From Promethearchaeota archaeon (GTDB lineage Archaea > Asgardarchaeota > Lokiarchaeia > Sigynarchaeales > SOKP01): 15,212 nt of DNA. The position numbers and the translations under genes are program-made. Below, piece after piece: positions 6,282 through 13,978 of the stretch. Numbering within the stretch: position 1 is the first letter of the stretch; every line of letters starts with the position of its first letter. The DNA is taken from contig JAUXAJ010000101.1 of NCBI GenBank assembly GCA_030620005.1, positions 1-15,212 on the forward strand, in the 5' to 3' direction. The notes under the pieces were generated by a model. It was not told where the DNA came from. It saw nothing but the letters and a program-made list of their open reading frames with translations, and searched no databases.

Positions 6282-7034
6282 ATGATTAAAAACATTTTCA
6301 TTCAAAAAGGAAACACTGGAGAATTGATCTTCTATAAGGCATACGAAGATATTTTCAACATTAAATTGACCAGCAGTTTTTTAAGCGCAATTTTTTCGTT
6401 CGTAAAACAAACGCTAAGGACCGACAAATTATCCGAAATTGAAGTTGGGCCTTTTCGGTTTATTTTTGAAATCGAGAAGGTTGAAAACGACGAATTGATG
6501 TTTGCCATATTCAGCGATAGGACTGATAATTTAGTAGAGCTAAGAAATCAATTACGTGAAATAAAGGCCCAATTTCTCAGTAAATTTGATTTAAAATCGT
6601 TGACCACGGACTTTACTGGTGAAATATCAAAATTTTTTGAATTTGAAGAAAACATCGAAAACATCATAGAAAAAAGTAAGCAGCTAGTTTCAGAAGAAGT
6701 AAAAAAGGATATCATGAAGATCTTCAGCGAATTACACACGTTCTCCTCGTTTGTTGTATCTTCTGCTTTATTAACTCAAACTGGAAGAATAATAGTGTCC
6801 TTTTTGGATCCTAACGTGTTATCCGAAATTATCCGGCTTCTTGAAGGAAGATTTTTAACAGGTAATTATAGAGTAAATGAACTCATATCTCTTGAAGATT
6901 TTGGCATACTCTCATTGGTCGGATTTAGCCAACATTTTATATCCGTAATTCTTTTTAAAGATCGTTGTCCTTTTGAAACTGCGCTCGTTATTTCAAAGAA
7001 ATTTTCTGTTAGAATTAAAAACGCTCTCCTCTGA
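6282..7034 (+). CDS. Longin-like / roadblock-like domain protein
   Basis: This 250-residue soluble protein has no membrane segment. Residues 1-105 follow the longin pattern: a first strand IKNIFIQKGNTGELIFYKAY, a DI..I.LTSSFLSAIFSFVKQ helix, two strands (IEVGPFRFIFEIE and LMFAIFSDRTDN), and a long helix ELRNQLREIKAQFLSKF. A charged helical linker (about 106-150) leads to a second alpha/beta region at 155-250. There LLTQTGRIIVSFLDP and GILSLVGFSQHFISVILF recall a roadblock/LC7 fold. In eukaryotes such domains make platforms that bind or regulate small GTPases (TRAPP, Mon1-Ccz1, Ragulator). Asgard genomes carry many longin and roadblock proteins. A role with the GTPases at 2146 or 14317 is inference only. 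The assignment is by pattern and would benefit from structure prediction. The roadblock part is less certain than the longin part. Confidence 0.6.
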   Translation: MIKNIFIQKGNTGELIFYKAYEDIFNIKLTSSFLSAIFSFVKQTLRTDKLSEIEVGPFRFIFEIEKVENDELMFAIFSDRTDNLVELRNQLREIKAQFLSKFDLKSLTTDFTGEISKFFEFEENIENIIEKSKQLVSEEVKKDIMKIFSELHTFSSFVVSSALLTQTGRIIVSFLDPNVLSEIIRLLEGRFLTGNYRVNELISLEDFGILSLVGFSQHFISVILFKDRCPFETALVISKKFSVRIKNALL

Positions 7035-7309
7035 AAAAATTATTATTCAAGCGTATTTTGAGCCTAATTTATAAAATTATTATCAATAATTACGATACAA
7101 TTTAATGAAATTAACAAGAGGTTAATTAATATCAGTTATATTCGTGATTTAACTAAGACAACAAAGTTCAATTTTTCTATAATTTTCTTGAAATAAGTCA
7201 CAAGATTTCCATAACCGTAAGTTTTTCATTAAAAAAATTAAAAAGTTATTTCAAATTTTCCCATATATAACTAATAGTACTTTTTAAAAAAAAAGAGTGA
7301 TTTTAAAAA
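7035..7309. promoter_or_regulatory. Promoter region of the left acyl-CoA dehydrogenase copy
   Basis: This AT-rich spacer has CCCATATATAAC at 7260-7271, a candidate BRE/TATA box about 40 nt before the ATG. GTGAT near 7297-7301 is a weak Shine-Dalgarno match about 8 nt before the start at 7310. Nothing else was recognised in the remaining 200 bases. Confidence 0.4.
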
Positions 7310-8602
7310 ATGCCTAAATTTAAAGTTCAAGCCATAAACGACGAAATTCTCGAGAAATTGAGCCTCAAGAACCGATACGCCTTCCTGAACAACAACCTGA
7401 TGTCGGTCTTAAAACCCGAACAATTCAATTTCTTAAAGAAGGTTCAGCGTTTTTGCTTAAAATACGAAAAGAAACACAACATCACGCACGGGCCCGACGA
7501 AGATATCTACGCGTGGACCAAAGATTTCGGTAAAGAAGGTTTTATAACGCGATCCGAGACTTATGACGTGTGCGATGTGCATTACGAAGAGCACGGTGCC
7601 GTTGCTGACTTCATGAGATACCTCGCAATAGATAATTTTGACCCGCAGTTCGCAATGGGACCTTGCGGAGCAACAGTGCTGGTAATTAGACCCGTTTTCG
7701 AGCATCACGACGATATTCCTGTGAGATTAGAAGCTTTAAAGGATATGATTACGGGGGAGGCTTGCGGTAGCATATTGATAACAGAACCCGAAAGAGGTTC
7801 CGATGCCGTCCACTAACTGACAACATGCGACGAACAACCAGACGGTAGTTTCGTTATTAACGGAGAAAAGATTTACAATACGAACGCCCCAAAATCTAAA
7901 TGGGCCGTTACCTACGCGACCGCAGAGAAGAACAACGGGAACACGATGGCACAGTTTTTAATCAATACTGCCTGGGATGGATGGAACTGTGAAAGAGTTG
8001 GCATTCCATGGGTGCCCAAGCTTTACCTAGGTAAGGAGAAGCTCGTGAATCTAAGAGTACCAAAAGAATACGTTTTAGGGGGCGTTGGTAAGGGAAGGGA
8101 GCACCTCTTCGAAGGCTTGGTACCAGAAAGAATTGGTATCGCAGTTGGAGCTATCTCGCAATGTTGGGGCGCAATTTCTCACGCAGCCATATACACCAAC
8201 CTTAGAAAGCAATTTGATAAGATTATACTCACGTTCCAAGGAGTAGGATTTACTTTGACCGATATATGGGCAAGAACAACGAATGTCACGCTAGGATTGC
8301 TCAAGTTCTGCGAGGAATGGGATAGCAAGAATGAGAAATTCGGTGGAAACATACCCAAGAACATATCTCAAGCCATGGTCGCCAGCGCAAGCATGTTTAA
8401 ATACCATTGCGCGAGTCTCGCAAAAGAAATGTGCTATGAGGCAGCTAATTTGATGGGAGGGGCAGGACTTTCGGATAATCTTCTAACTCAAGACTATCTT
8501 AACATCTCTCGGATACAAGAAATCGTCGGAGGCAGTCGTCAAATACAACAATACATAATGTCTATGGCGCTAAGACAATTATTCAAGATGTCGGTAATGT
8601 AA
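7310..8602 (+). pseudogene. Acyl-CoA dehydrogenase family gene with one nonsense codon
   Basis: The frame is intact from the ATG at 7310 to the TAA at 8600-8602 except for a single TAA at 7814-7816 (codon 169). The minus-strand paralogue at 12486-13778 has CAA (Gln169) at this position in the same context (GSDAVHQLTTC), so one C-to-T change explains the stop. Both reading frames span exactly 430 codons. All family landmarks survive: ITEPERGSD before the stop, then NGEKIYNTNAP, LVPERIGIA, LRKQF.KIILTFQGVG and GGSRQIQQ. By my count the part before the stop is clearly more diverged from the paralogue than the part after it. An ATG at 7946 could restart translation, but the product would lack the N-terminal half. 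The body is visibly richer in G and C than neighbouring genes. It is presumably inactive and recently so, because the remaining frame has no other lesion. Confidence 0.9.
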
Positions 8603-8624
8603 TTTTTCACGATTAATACCTAAC
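8574..8624 (+). repeat. 51-nt 3'-end repeat, left arm (inverted to 10020-10070)
   Basis: The last 29 bases of the acyl-CoA dehydrogenase pseudogene plus 22 bases downstream recur as the reverse complement at 10020-10070, with 48 of 51 positions matching. Both arms run straight into a homopolymer (T14 here, A13 at 10007-10019), so the shared 3' flank really extends to about 65 nt. Confidence 0.9.
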
Positions 8625-8625
8625 A

Positions 8626-8639
8626 TTTTTTTTTTTTTT
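8626..8639 (+). terminator. T14 archaeal-type terminator
   Basis: An uninterrupted run of 14 T lies 24 bases after the pseudogene stop. Archaeal RNA polymerase terminates at such T-runs without needing a hairpin. Confidence 0.6.
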
Positions 8640-8797
8640 ATTTGCATGCTATTTTAATGCTCTAAGAAAGAGTTCTTTAAACTCGTGAAAAAACAATTAA
8701 TTCTTGTCAAATTCTTTCGAGGGAGAAACAACAGATTTTCTAAATTGTATCGTTTCTTAAACCTATCGACTTGCTATTGCATAAAAAAATTAAAATT

Positions 8798-8812
8798 AAA
8801 AAAAAAAAAAAA
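8798..8812 (-). terminator. T15 terminator for the membrane-protein gene
   Basis: A run of 15 A on the plus strand reads as T15 on the minus strand, about 47 bases beyond the stop of the membrane-protein gene. Confidence 0.55.
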
Positions 8813-8846
8813 GATTAATCTGATTGTTCTGGATTATCTTAAATTC

Positions 8847-8877
8847 CGCTTTCTGGTTCTATTCGCTTTCTGGTTCT
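8847..8877. repeat. 17-nt-period tandem duplication at a gene 3' end
   Basis: CGCTTTCTGGTTCT occurs at 8847-8860 and again at 8864-8877. On the minus strand the second unit supplies the TAG stop of the membrane protein. Without the duplication the frame would end two codons later as ...EEPESGI. Confidence 0.75.
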
Positions 8878-9908
8878 TCAATTTTTCCTTCCTTCTTTTT
8901 TCCGTATTTTAAAAGCCCAAAAAGACCTAGAAAGAGTAATAACGGTATGAAGAGAAGGAATACTACAATATTTTTAACAAAGGTGATCTCCATTGTTGGA
9001 TTACCAACAGCAAATTGATATGCGGCAGTGCAAAATATTAACCATATCATTATCGTATCTGAACCCAAAAGCTTGAATTTTTTAGTAATAAATTCAAATC
9101 TTTCGCCCAAAAGACTGCCAAAACTCATCAGTAATAGTATTAGGTCAACGAAGTAAAGTGCTATTCGTATTGGGGCTGAATAAATGTTGCTCCCTGAATC
9201 AACTTGAGCTGATGAAACGACAGAATACATCAAATAAGCGGAATAGATTGCCACGCCAACCAAGAATATACCAAGCCAAGAATGCAAGCTCCCTCGTAAA
9301 TGTAATAATCCCGCAATAACTGTCAAAAACACAATCAATATGACGAGGATCAAGACAATTGGGTAAACGTTAAAGGTAGTGTTATCTATTGTATAATTTA
9401 ATCCATAATCCAATATTAAGACTGAAGCAACGACAATTACAACGGAAGAAATAGTGCCTCCAACTAACAAACACCATTGAAGAAATCTACTCAAAGACGA
9501 TTGTGAATGGCCAATTTTATTCTCGAATTTCACGCCCATCTTGTAAAAATTATACATTGTAAAAAACGCAGTAATGACGACGTAGTAGATTAAGGCTAGC
9601 CAAAATAGATACACTGCTATGTATAAAAGCAAGACAATGAAAGGTATGGCGAATATGAAGTGAAAAAGCATTCTTTTTTTGCTAAATTCGTGGATTTTTT
9701 TCCTAGAAACGAGAGCAGCTAAGTATAAAACAACACATACGCCCATTAAAGGCAAAAAGATAATGGCACCAATTGTATCAAAGATCACAGAATATGGCAA
9801 AAGTTTGGAGAATTCGTATATCGTGAAACCTACTAATACCCATATGATTAAAATTAGGTATATTCTATATTCTACTTCCTTTAATTTTTTCAAATCTAAA
9901 AGACCCAT
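8859..9908 (-). CDS. Multi-pass integral membrane protein, unrecognised family
   Basis: This 349-residue protein has about ten hydrophobic segments. Approximate positions are 17-34, 42-66, 80-98, 100-120, 142-168, 180-205, 211-233, 248-270, 288-305 and 318-338. They are joined by short loops with basic clusters (SRKKIHEFSKKR at about 68-79, KKFKLLG near 278). The N-terminus is short and cytoplasm-like, and the C-terminus is a charged tail (KYGKKKEGKIEEPESE). There are no conserved transporter or enzyme motifs that I recognise, so no function is offered. A candidate TATA box TTTTAAATAA (9940-9931) lies 23-32 nt before the ATG with no Shine-Dalgarno site, which fits a leaderless transcript. A 17-nt tandem duplication sets the final codons and stop (see 8847-8877). 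It is flanked by the inverted 51-nt repeats. Confidence 0.75.
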   Translation of the reverse strand: MGLLDLKKLKEVEYRIYLILIIWVLVGFTIYEFSKLLPYSVIFDTIGAIIFLPLMGVCVVLYLAALVSRKKIHEFSKKRMLFHFIFAIPFIVLLLYIAVYLFWLALIYYVVITAFFTMYNFYKMGVKFENKIGHSQSSLSRFLQWCLLVGGTISSVVIVVASVLILDYGLNYTIDNTTFNVYPIVLILVILIVFLTVIAGLLHLRGSLHSWLGIFLVGVAIYSAYLMYSVVSSAQVDSGSNIYSAPIRIALYFVDLILLLMSFGSLLGERFEFITKKFKLLGSDTIMIWLIFCTAAYQFAVGNPTMEITFVKNIVVFLLFIPLLLFLGLFGLLKYGKKKEGKIEEPESE

Positions 9909-9930
9909 ATGAATATTTAAGAAAATTTTT

Positions 9931-9940
9931 TTATTTAAAA
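9931..9940 (-). promoter_or_regulatory. Candidate TATA box for the membrane-protein gene
   Basis: TTTTAAATAA is read on the minus strand and centred about 27 nt before the ATG at 9908. At the usual archaeal spacing, transcription would start at or next to the start codon. Confidence 0.45.
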
Positions 9941-9965
9941 TTTGGGGAAAAAAGAATATTTTAGT

Positions 9966-10019
9966 AAAAAAAAAAAAATAATAATAATAATAATTCCATA
10001 AAATCGAAAAAAAAAAAAA
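9966..10019 (-). terminator. Double T-run with a (TAA)5 microsatellite
   Basis: The plus strand has A13 at 9966-9978, (TAA)5 at 9979-9993 and A13 at 10007-10019. On the minus strand the two T13 runs follow the 725-residue gene and would terminate its transcript. The A13 at 10007-10019 is the continuation of the 51-nt inverted repeat. The simple-sequence tract is likely length-variable. Confidence 0.55.
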
Positions 10020-10070
10020 GTTAGGTATTAATCGGGAAAAATTACGTTACCGACATCTTGAATAATTGCC
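10020..10070 (-). repeat. 51-nt acyl-CoA dehydrogenase 3' remnant, right arm
   Basis: This is the reverse complement of 8574-8624 (48/51). In this copy the dehydrogenase end has been recruited as the 3' end of the 725-residue gene. The last seven codons and the stop of that gene (GNYSRCR) lie in the repeat, read in a different frame from the dehydrogenase. This looks like the surviving end of a third dehydrogenase copy. Confidence 0.85.
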
Positions 10071-12224
10071 TTGCCGATACAGGGCTAGCAAACAATCAGT
10101 GAGTTTAATCACTGAGTTTACTTTATTTTTACCTTCAATGCATTTAATTTGATTTACAATGGATTTCCACATTTCTTCCTCGTAATATCCGTCTCTAGTA
10201 CCAAAAAATAATGATCCGCCATCTATTTCTTCGTATTTTATAACGCGTACATCATAATCGTTAAGATGCGAATGCATTGAGAAGCGCGAAAAGCTTGTTA
10301 AACCCTCGTCACCCCATTTATTTTTCGTAACCTTTTCATAATTAACATAATTCGTTCGTTCGTTTAACGGTATTGTAGAATTAATCCACATGAACAAGTC
10401 TGGAAAGCTTTTTTTGAATTGATCTTTATTCTTTTCGTTTGATTCTATAGATTTACCAATTTCTTTCCAAAGTTCGGTTATTTCATACCTTTTCTTTTTA
10501 TTTTTTAGGATTATTTCAATTTTGTTTTTTACGGATAGATTTGCATTTTTCTGGAGAATTTCAAGAATTATGTTAATATTTTTGTCAAAGAGCTTTATAT
10601 AATAATCCCCATATTCTGATAAAACATTATCTCTCCTTTCAAAATCGTATTCACAAGCTCTTATTAAACACTCAATAAAATTTGAATTAGGATTTGTAAA
10701 CAATGAAATTAATTCACTTGTTTCAAAATACTTTTGAATTAATCCTAACGCAACAATGGTGATAAAACTTGATACATCGTTGCGTTTAACGATGTTTATA
10801 ATTTTTATTTTTATAAGGTCGCAAGCACATTCATTAATCCTATCAGAAAAGACGTTTCTATCTCCCGAATAGTTTAAGATTTCAAAATTTTGCTTTACTG
10901 TTTTTATGATATTTTCAAATAATAATGTCTTGGGATTTTTGATAAGAAATGTAAGATCTTCTTTAGTTAAGGTGTCTAACAATTTACTTCCTATCACGAA
11001 CATTAATTCGTTCAAATCGTCTTGTTCAATAATACGAATAACTTTATTTTTTACGGGAGTTGATAAAGAATCTCCGACGCTTTCTAAAAATTCATTACCA
11101 TTCCAAAAAGAAAGATCAAAATCTCCTTCTTTACGGTTCCATATTTTCCTTTTTATTTTGAAGAGAAGTTCGAGAAAATTTGATTTTTTGCTGTTTATTA
11201 ACAACTTTAACTTCTTTTTATCGCAAAAAGTTAAAAAACATTCAATCATATCGATTTCGACGCAATCTTCGTCGTTGTAATTACTTATTCTCGTATTGAA
11301 TTCCTCGAGAAATTCGCTTTTAACTGGAGAATTTTCTTTTAAAATATTTAAAATTAATGACGCTATTAGTTCTTTATTTAATAAAGAATTCTCGTAAGGA
11401 TCATAAGCACGAGGATATTTCTCGAAAATTTCGAAGAGTTCCTTTATTATGTTTGAATTAATTGTTCCTATTCGATAATCAAGCTTACCTCGTAGAATTT
11501 TCCAAATACAAAGGTCGATTACGCGCCCTTCTAAAAGATTTTCTTCATAAAGATCCAAATGATTTTCATCGATGAAATTATCGTGATCATAATAATAATA
11601 TACTCCAATAATATCCCTTAGCTCAGTTTCTTTTTTCCATCGCAATTCGGCACGTCCATTGTTTGCATCTTTTTTATGGACTTCTAAACATTTTTCGAAA
11701 AATGGTTTTCTGTTTAAAGCTCGATACAATTTTTCCAAAATCATTTCGTCGTTAAATAATTCTTTTACATATTCTTCGGGTAAGTAATTAACATAATCTT
11801 CATTTATTAAATATGTAATTACGGATGCGCATCCACTTTCAATTCTTTTCGCTATTTCTTTTTTGAAGACTTTCCTTGCTTTAGCGTCTCCTTCTTCCAC
11901 TAATTTTTTTAGCAAGGGAAACGCAATATTACTATGTAATAATTTGGTATTATAATTGTTTTCCGCCCACACTTGAAGATTGCTGCAGTGACCCCAGAAC
12001 TCTGTTTCAGGAGAGATCTGACCTTTGGTAGGTTGTAATGTCTCATCTAGATTCTTTAATGCTTCGTCTATAGACTTAATTTCGTTGTATGCTTTTATTT
12101 CATTGACAGGAATATCAAATAATAATAATTTACACTGAATAAATAACGCTCCATTAATATATATGTTAGATTTGTCATTTTCTAATTTGAGCGAGATATA
12201 ATCGTTAACTTTGAATTCTTTCAT
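10047..12224 (-). CDS. Large helical protein with N-terminal EFWGHCSNLQ domain
   Basis: This 725-residue cytosolic protein has no signal or membrane segment. Residues 1-66 form a small beta-rich start (FKVNDYISLKLEND, YINGALFIQCKLLLFDIP). Residues 70-160 carry a very characteristic block: ISPETEFWGHCSNLQVWAEN, then LLHSNIAFPLLKKLVEEGD and KVFKKEIAKRIESG. I know this block as recurrent in Lokiarchaeal proteins, often ahead of leucine-rich or helical repeats. Its function is not established. Residues about 165-640 are almost entirely alpha-helical with repeat-like spacing (for example LTFLIKNPKTLLFENIIKTV versus LISLFTNPNSNFIECLIRAC), suggesting an alpha-solenoid scaffold. Residues about 655-715 (FSRFSMHSHLNDYDVRVIKY and beyond) form a different C-terminal region. 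The final seven codons come from the dehydrogenase remnant, so the native C-terminus may have been altered. A candidate TATA box lies at 12259-12270. Confidence 0.85.
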   Translation of the reverse strand: MKEFKVNDYISLKLENDKSNIYINGALFIQCKLLLFDIPVNEIKAYNEIKSIDEALKNLDETLQPTKGQISPETEFWGHCSNLQVWAENNYNTKLLHSNIAFPLLKKLVEEGDAKARKVFKKEIAKRIESGCASVITYLINEDYVNYLPEEYVKELFNDEMILEKLYRALNRKPFFEKCLEVHKKDANNGRAELRWKKETELRDIIGVYYYYDHDNFIDENHLDLYEENLLEGRVIDLCIWKILRGKLDYRIGTINSNIIKELFEIFEKYPRAYDPYENSLLNKELIASLILNILKENSPVKSEFLEEFNTRISNYNDEDCVEIDMIECFLTFCDKKKLKLLINSKKSNFLELLFKIKRKIWNRKEGDFDLSFWNGNEFLESVGDSLSTPVKNKVIRIIEQDDLNELMFVIGSKLLDTLTKEDLTFLIKNPKTLLFENIIKTVKQNFEILNYSGDRNVFSDRINECACDLIKIKIINIVKRNDVSSFITIVALGLIQKYFETSELISLFTNPNSNFIECLIRACEYDFERRDNVLSEYGDYYIKLFDKNINIILEILQKNANLSVKNKIEIILKNKKKRYEITELWKEIGKSIESNEKNKDQFKKSFPDLFMWINSTIPLNERTNYVNYEKVTKNKWGDEGLTSFSRFSMHSHLNDYDVRVIKYEEIDGGSLFFGTRDGYYEEEMWKSIVNQIKCIEGKNKVNSVIKLTDCLLALYRQGNYSRCR

Positions 12225-12485
12225 TATTTTTTTTGAAAAAAATGTTAACCTACTTAAGTTTTAAATAAAAAATTCTATATTTTAAAAGATTTTTAATCTA
12301 TTAATTATTAATTTCTAAGTTAATAAAAGTATCCTATTTGGAAATAAGCTTAAATTTGGAAATGGAGCAATTAAATGATTTAATTTAAGATCGTGAAAAA
12401 TTTTGAACGTGTTTTAAGGTTAAAAAATAATAAAAAAAAAGAGTTAAATGATGAAATTAGTTAAGGATAATAATCAAAACTGCGA
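12225..12485. other. AT-rich spacer between two minus-strand genes
   Basis: This spacer contains the candidate TATA box of the 725-residue gene (TTTATTTAAAA read on the minus strand, 12269-12259). Downstream of the intact dehydrogenase it has short T-rich tracts on the minus strand (12431-12439) that may terminate its transcript. The 3' flank (GATTATTATCCTTAAC on the minus strand) is only loosely similar to the flank shared by 8603-8624 and 10020-10041. Confidence 0.4.
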
Positions 12486-13778
12486 TTACATCACGGACAT
12501 CTTGAATAATTGTCTTAACGCCATTGACATTATGTATTGTTGTATTTGACGACTGCCTCCAAGGATTTCTTGTATCCGAGATATGTTAAGATAATCGTGC
12601 ATAAGAGTGTTATCAGAGAGACCGGCGCCACCCATCAAATTAGCGGCCTCGTAACATACATCTTTTGCGAGATTGGTGCAATGGTATTTAAACATGCTTG
12701 CGCTGGCGACCATAGCTTGAGATATGTTCTTGGGTATGTTTCCTTCGAACTTTTCATACTTCAAATCATAGGTTTCGCAGAATTTCAGCAATCCGACGAA
12801 TACATTAGTTGTTCTTGCCCAGAGATCTGTTAAAAGAAATCCAACACCTTGGAAGGTTAAAATTATTTTCTCAAATTGCTTCCTGAGGTTGGTGTATATG
12901 GCCGCGTGGGCAATTGCGCCCCAACATTCGCTAATACCCATCATAGCTATGGAGATCCTTTCTGGGACCAAGCCTTCGAAGAGGTGCTCCCTTCCCTTGC
13001 CAACGCCCCCTAAAACGTATTCTTTTGGTACTCTTAGATTCACGAGCTTCTCCTTACCTAGGTAAAGTTTGGGCATCCATGGAATGCCAACTCTTTCATA
13101 GTTCCATCCATCCCAGGCAGTATTGATTAAAAACTGTGCCATCGTGTTTCCGTTGTTTTTCTCTGCGGTCGCGTAGGTAACGGCCCATTTGGAGCGTGGT
13201 GCGTTTGTATTGTAAATCTTTTCTCCGTTAATAAAGAAACTACCGTCTGGTTGTTCGTCGCAGGTTGTCAGTTGGTGGACGGCGTCGGAACCTCTTTCGG
13301 GTTCTGTTATCAATATGCAACCGGGAGATTTACCAGTTACCATTTCTTTTAAAGCTTCTAATCTCACAGGAACATCGTCGTGATGCTCATAAACGGGATT
13401 GATGGCCAACACCGAGGCTCCACCGCCCATGGCAAACTGCGGGTCAAAAAGATCCAAGGCCAAGTTCCTCATTAAATCCATTGCCAATCCATGTTCCTTG
13501 TAATTCAAATCAACGCATTCAAACGGATGTTGCCGAGTTATATATCCCTTTTCCCCAAAAGCGGGGATCCATTCGTAGATATCTTCGTTGGGCCCGTGCG
13601 TGATGTTATTTTTCTTCTCAAATTTCAGGCAGAAGCGTTGGACTGATTTAAAGAAGTTAAATTGTTCAGTGCTCAAGAGCGACATCAAGTTATTGTTCAC
13701 AAAGGCGTATCGGTTCTTGAGGCTCATTTTCTCGAGAATTTCGTCGTTTATGGCTTGAACTTCAAATTTTTTTTCCAT
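12486..13778 (-). CDS. Acyl-CoA dehydrogenase family protein (intact copy)
   Basis: This 430-residue flavoprotein belongs to the acyl-CoA dehydrogenase superfamily, whose members oxidise acyl-CoA to trans-2-enoyl-CoA using FAD. The substrate is unknown. Landmarks are ITEPERGSD (157-165, FAD/substrate loop of the middle domain), FINGEKIYNTNAP (182-194), the C-domain helix segment LVPERISIA (270-278), LRKQFEKIILTFQGVGFLLTDL (298-319), YEAANLMGGAGLSDN (376-390) and the terminal IQEILGGSRQIQQ (402-414). The residue equivalent to the MCAD-type catalytic glutamate (in YEGT) is glycine here (G407/G408). E273 in PER aligns instead with the isovaleryl-/long-chain-type base (LER motif), so an active enzyme with that geometry is inferred. 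It is longer than the typical 380-390 residues, mostly at the N-terminus. The start is well supported by AGGTGGT at 13791-13785. No ETF or CoA-ligase gene is adjacent. It is richer in G and C than the surrounding genes. Confidence 0.9.
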   Translation of the reverse strand: MEKKFEVQAINDEILEKMSLKNRYAFVNNNLMSLLSTEQFNFFKSVQRFCLKFEKKNNITHGPNEDIYEWIPAFGEKGYITRQHPFECVDLNYKEHGLAMDLMRNLALDLFDPQFAMGGGASVLAINPVYEHHDDVPVRLEALKEMVTGKSPGCILITEPERGSDAVHQLTTCDEQPDGSFFINGEKIYNTNAPRSKWAVTYATAEKNNGNTMAQFLINTAWDGWNYERVGIPWMPKLYLGKEKLVNLRVPKEYVLGGVGKGREHLFEGLVPERISIAMMGISECWGAIAHAAIYTNLRKQFEKIILTFQGVGFLLTDLWARTTNVFVGLLKFCETYDLKYEKFEGNIPKNISQAMVASASMFKYHCTNLAKDVCYEAANLMGGAGLSDNTLMHDYLNISRIQEILGGSRQIQQYIMSMALRQLFKMSVM

Positions 13779-13784
13779 TTTTTT

Positions 13785-13831
13785 ACCACCTATTTTTATT
13801 TTGTAAAAAAAGAATCACGATTATATTTAAA
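13785..13831 (-). promoter_or_regulatory. Promoter and Shine-Dalgarno of the intact dehydrogenase
   Basis: AGGTGGT (13791-13785) ends 6 nt before the ATG and is the strongest ribosome-binding site in the window. TTTAAATATAA (13831-13821) is a good TATA box, preceded by CC as a possible BRE. The spacing predicts a transcript start near 13797 and a leader of about 20 nt. Confidence 0.6.
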
Positions 13832-13978
13832 GGAAGATGATACTAAAAATTTATCGAGTCCTTTATTTGGAATAGTTAAAATTAGTATTAAATTAGCGAA
13901 AAAAAAGTGATTTAACGGGTAAAAAATAAAAGAAACGAAAAAAAAATGGTCAAACCATTTAACAAAAAAGCGAGAGTT

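Noticed and set aside
7814..7816. Programmed readthrough or stop reassignment linking 604 and 7814
   Set aside because: One codon is TGA and the other TAA, and intact neighbours use TAA, TAG and TGA as normal stops, so no reassignment is supported.
8685..8912. Plus-strand 75-residue ORF
   Set aside because: Its second half lies antisense to the membrane-protein gene 3' end and its first half is low-complexity, with poly-lysine from the A15 run. It has no ribosome-binding site.
10906..11280. Plus-strand 124-residue ORF inside the 725-residue gene
   Set aside because: It is a shadow of the long minus-strand coding frame, serine/phenylalanine-rich in the way antisense frames of AT-rich genes are.
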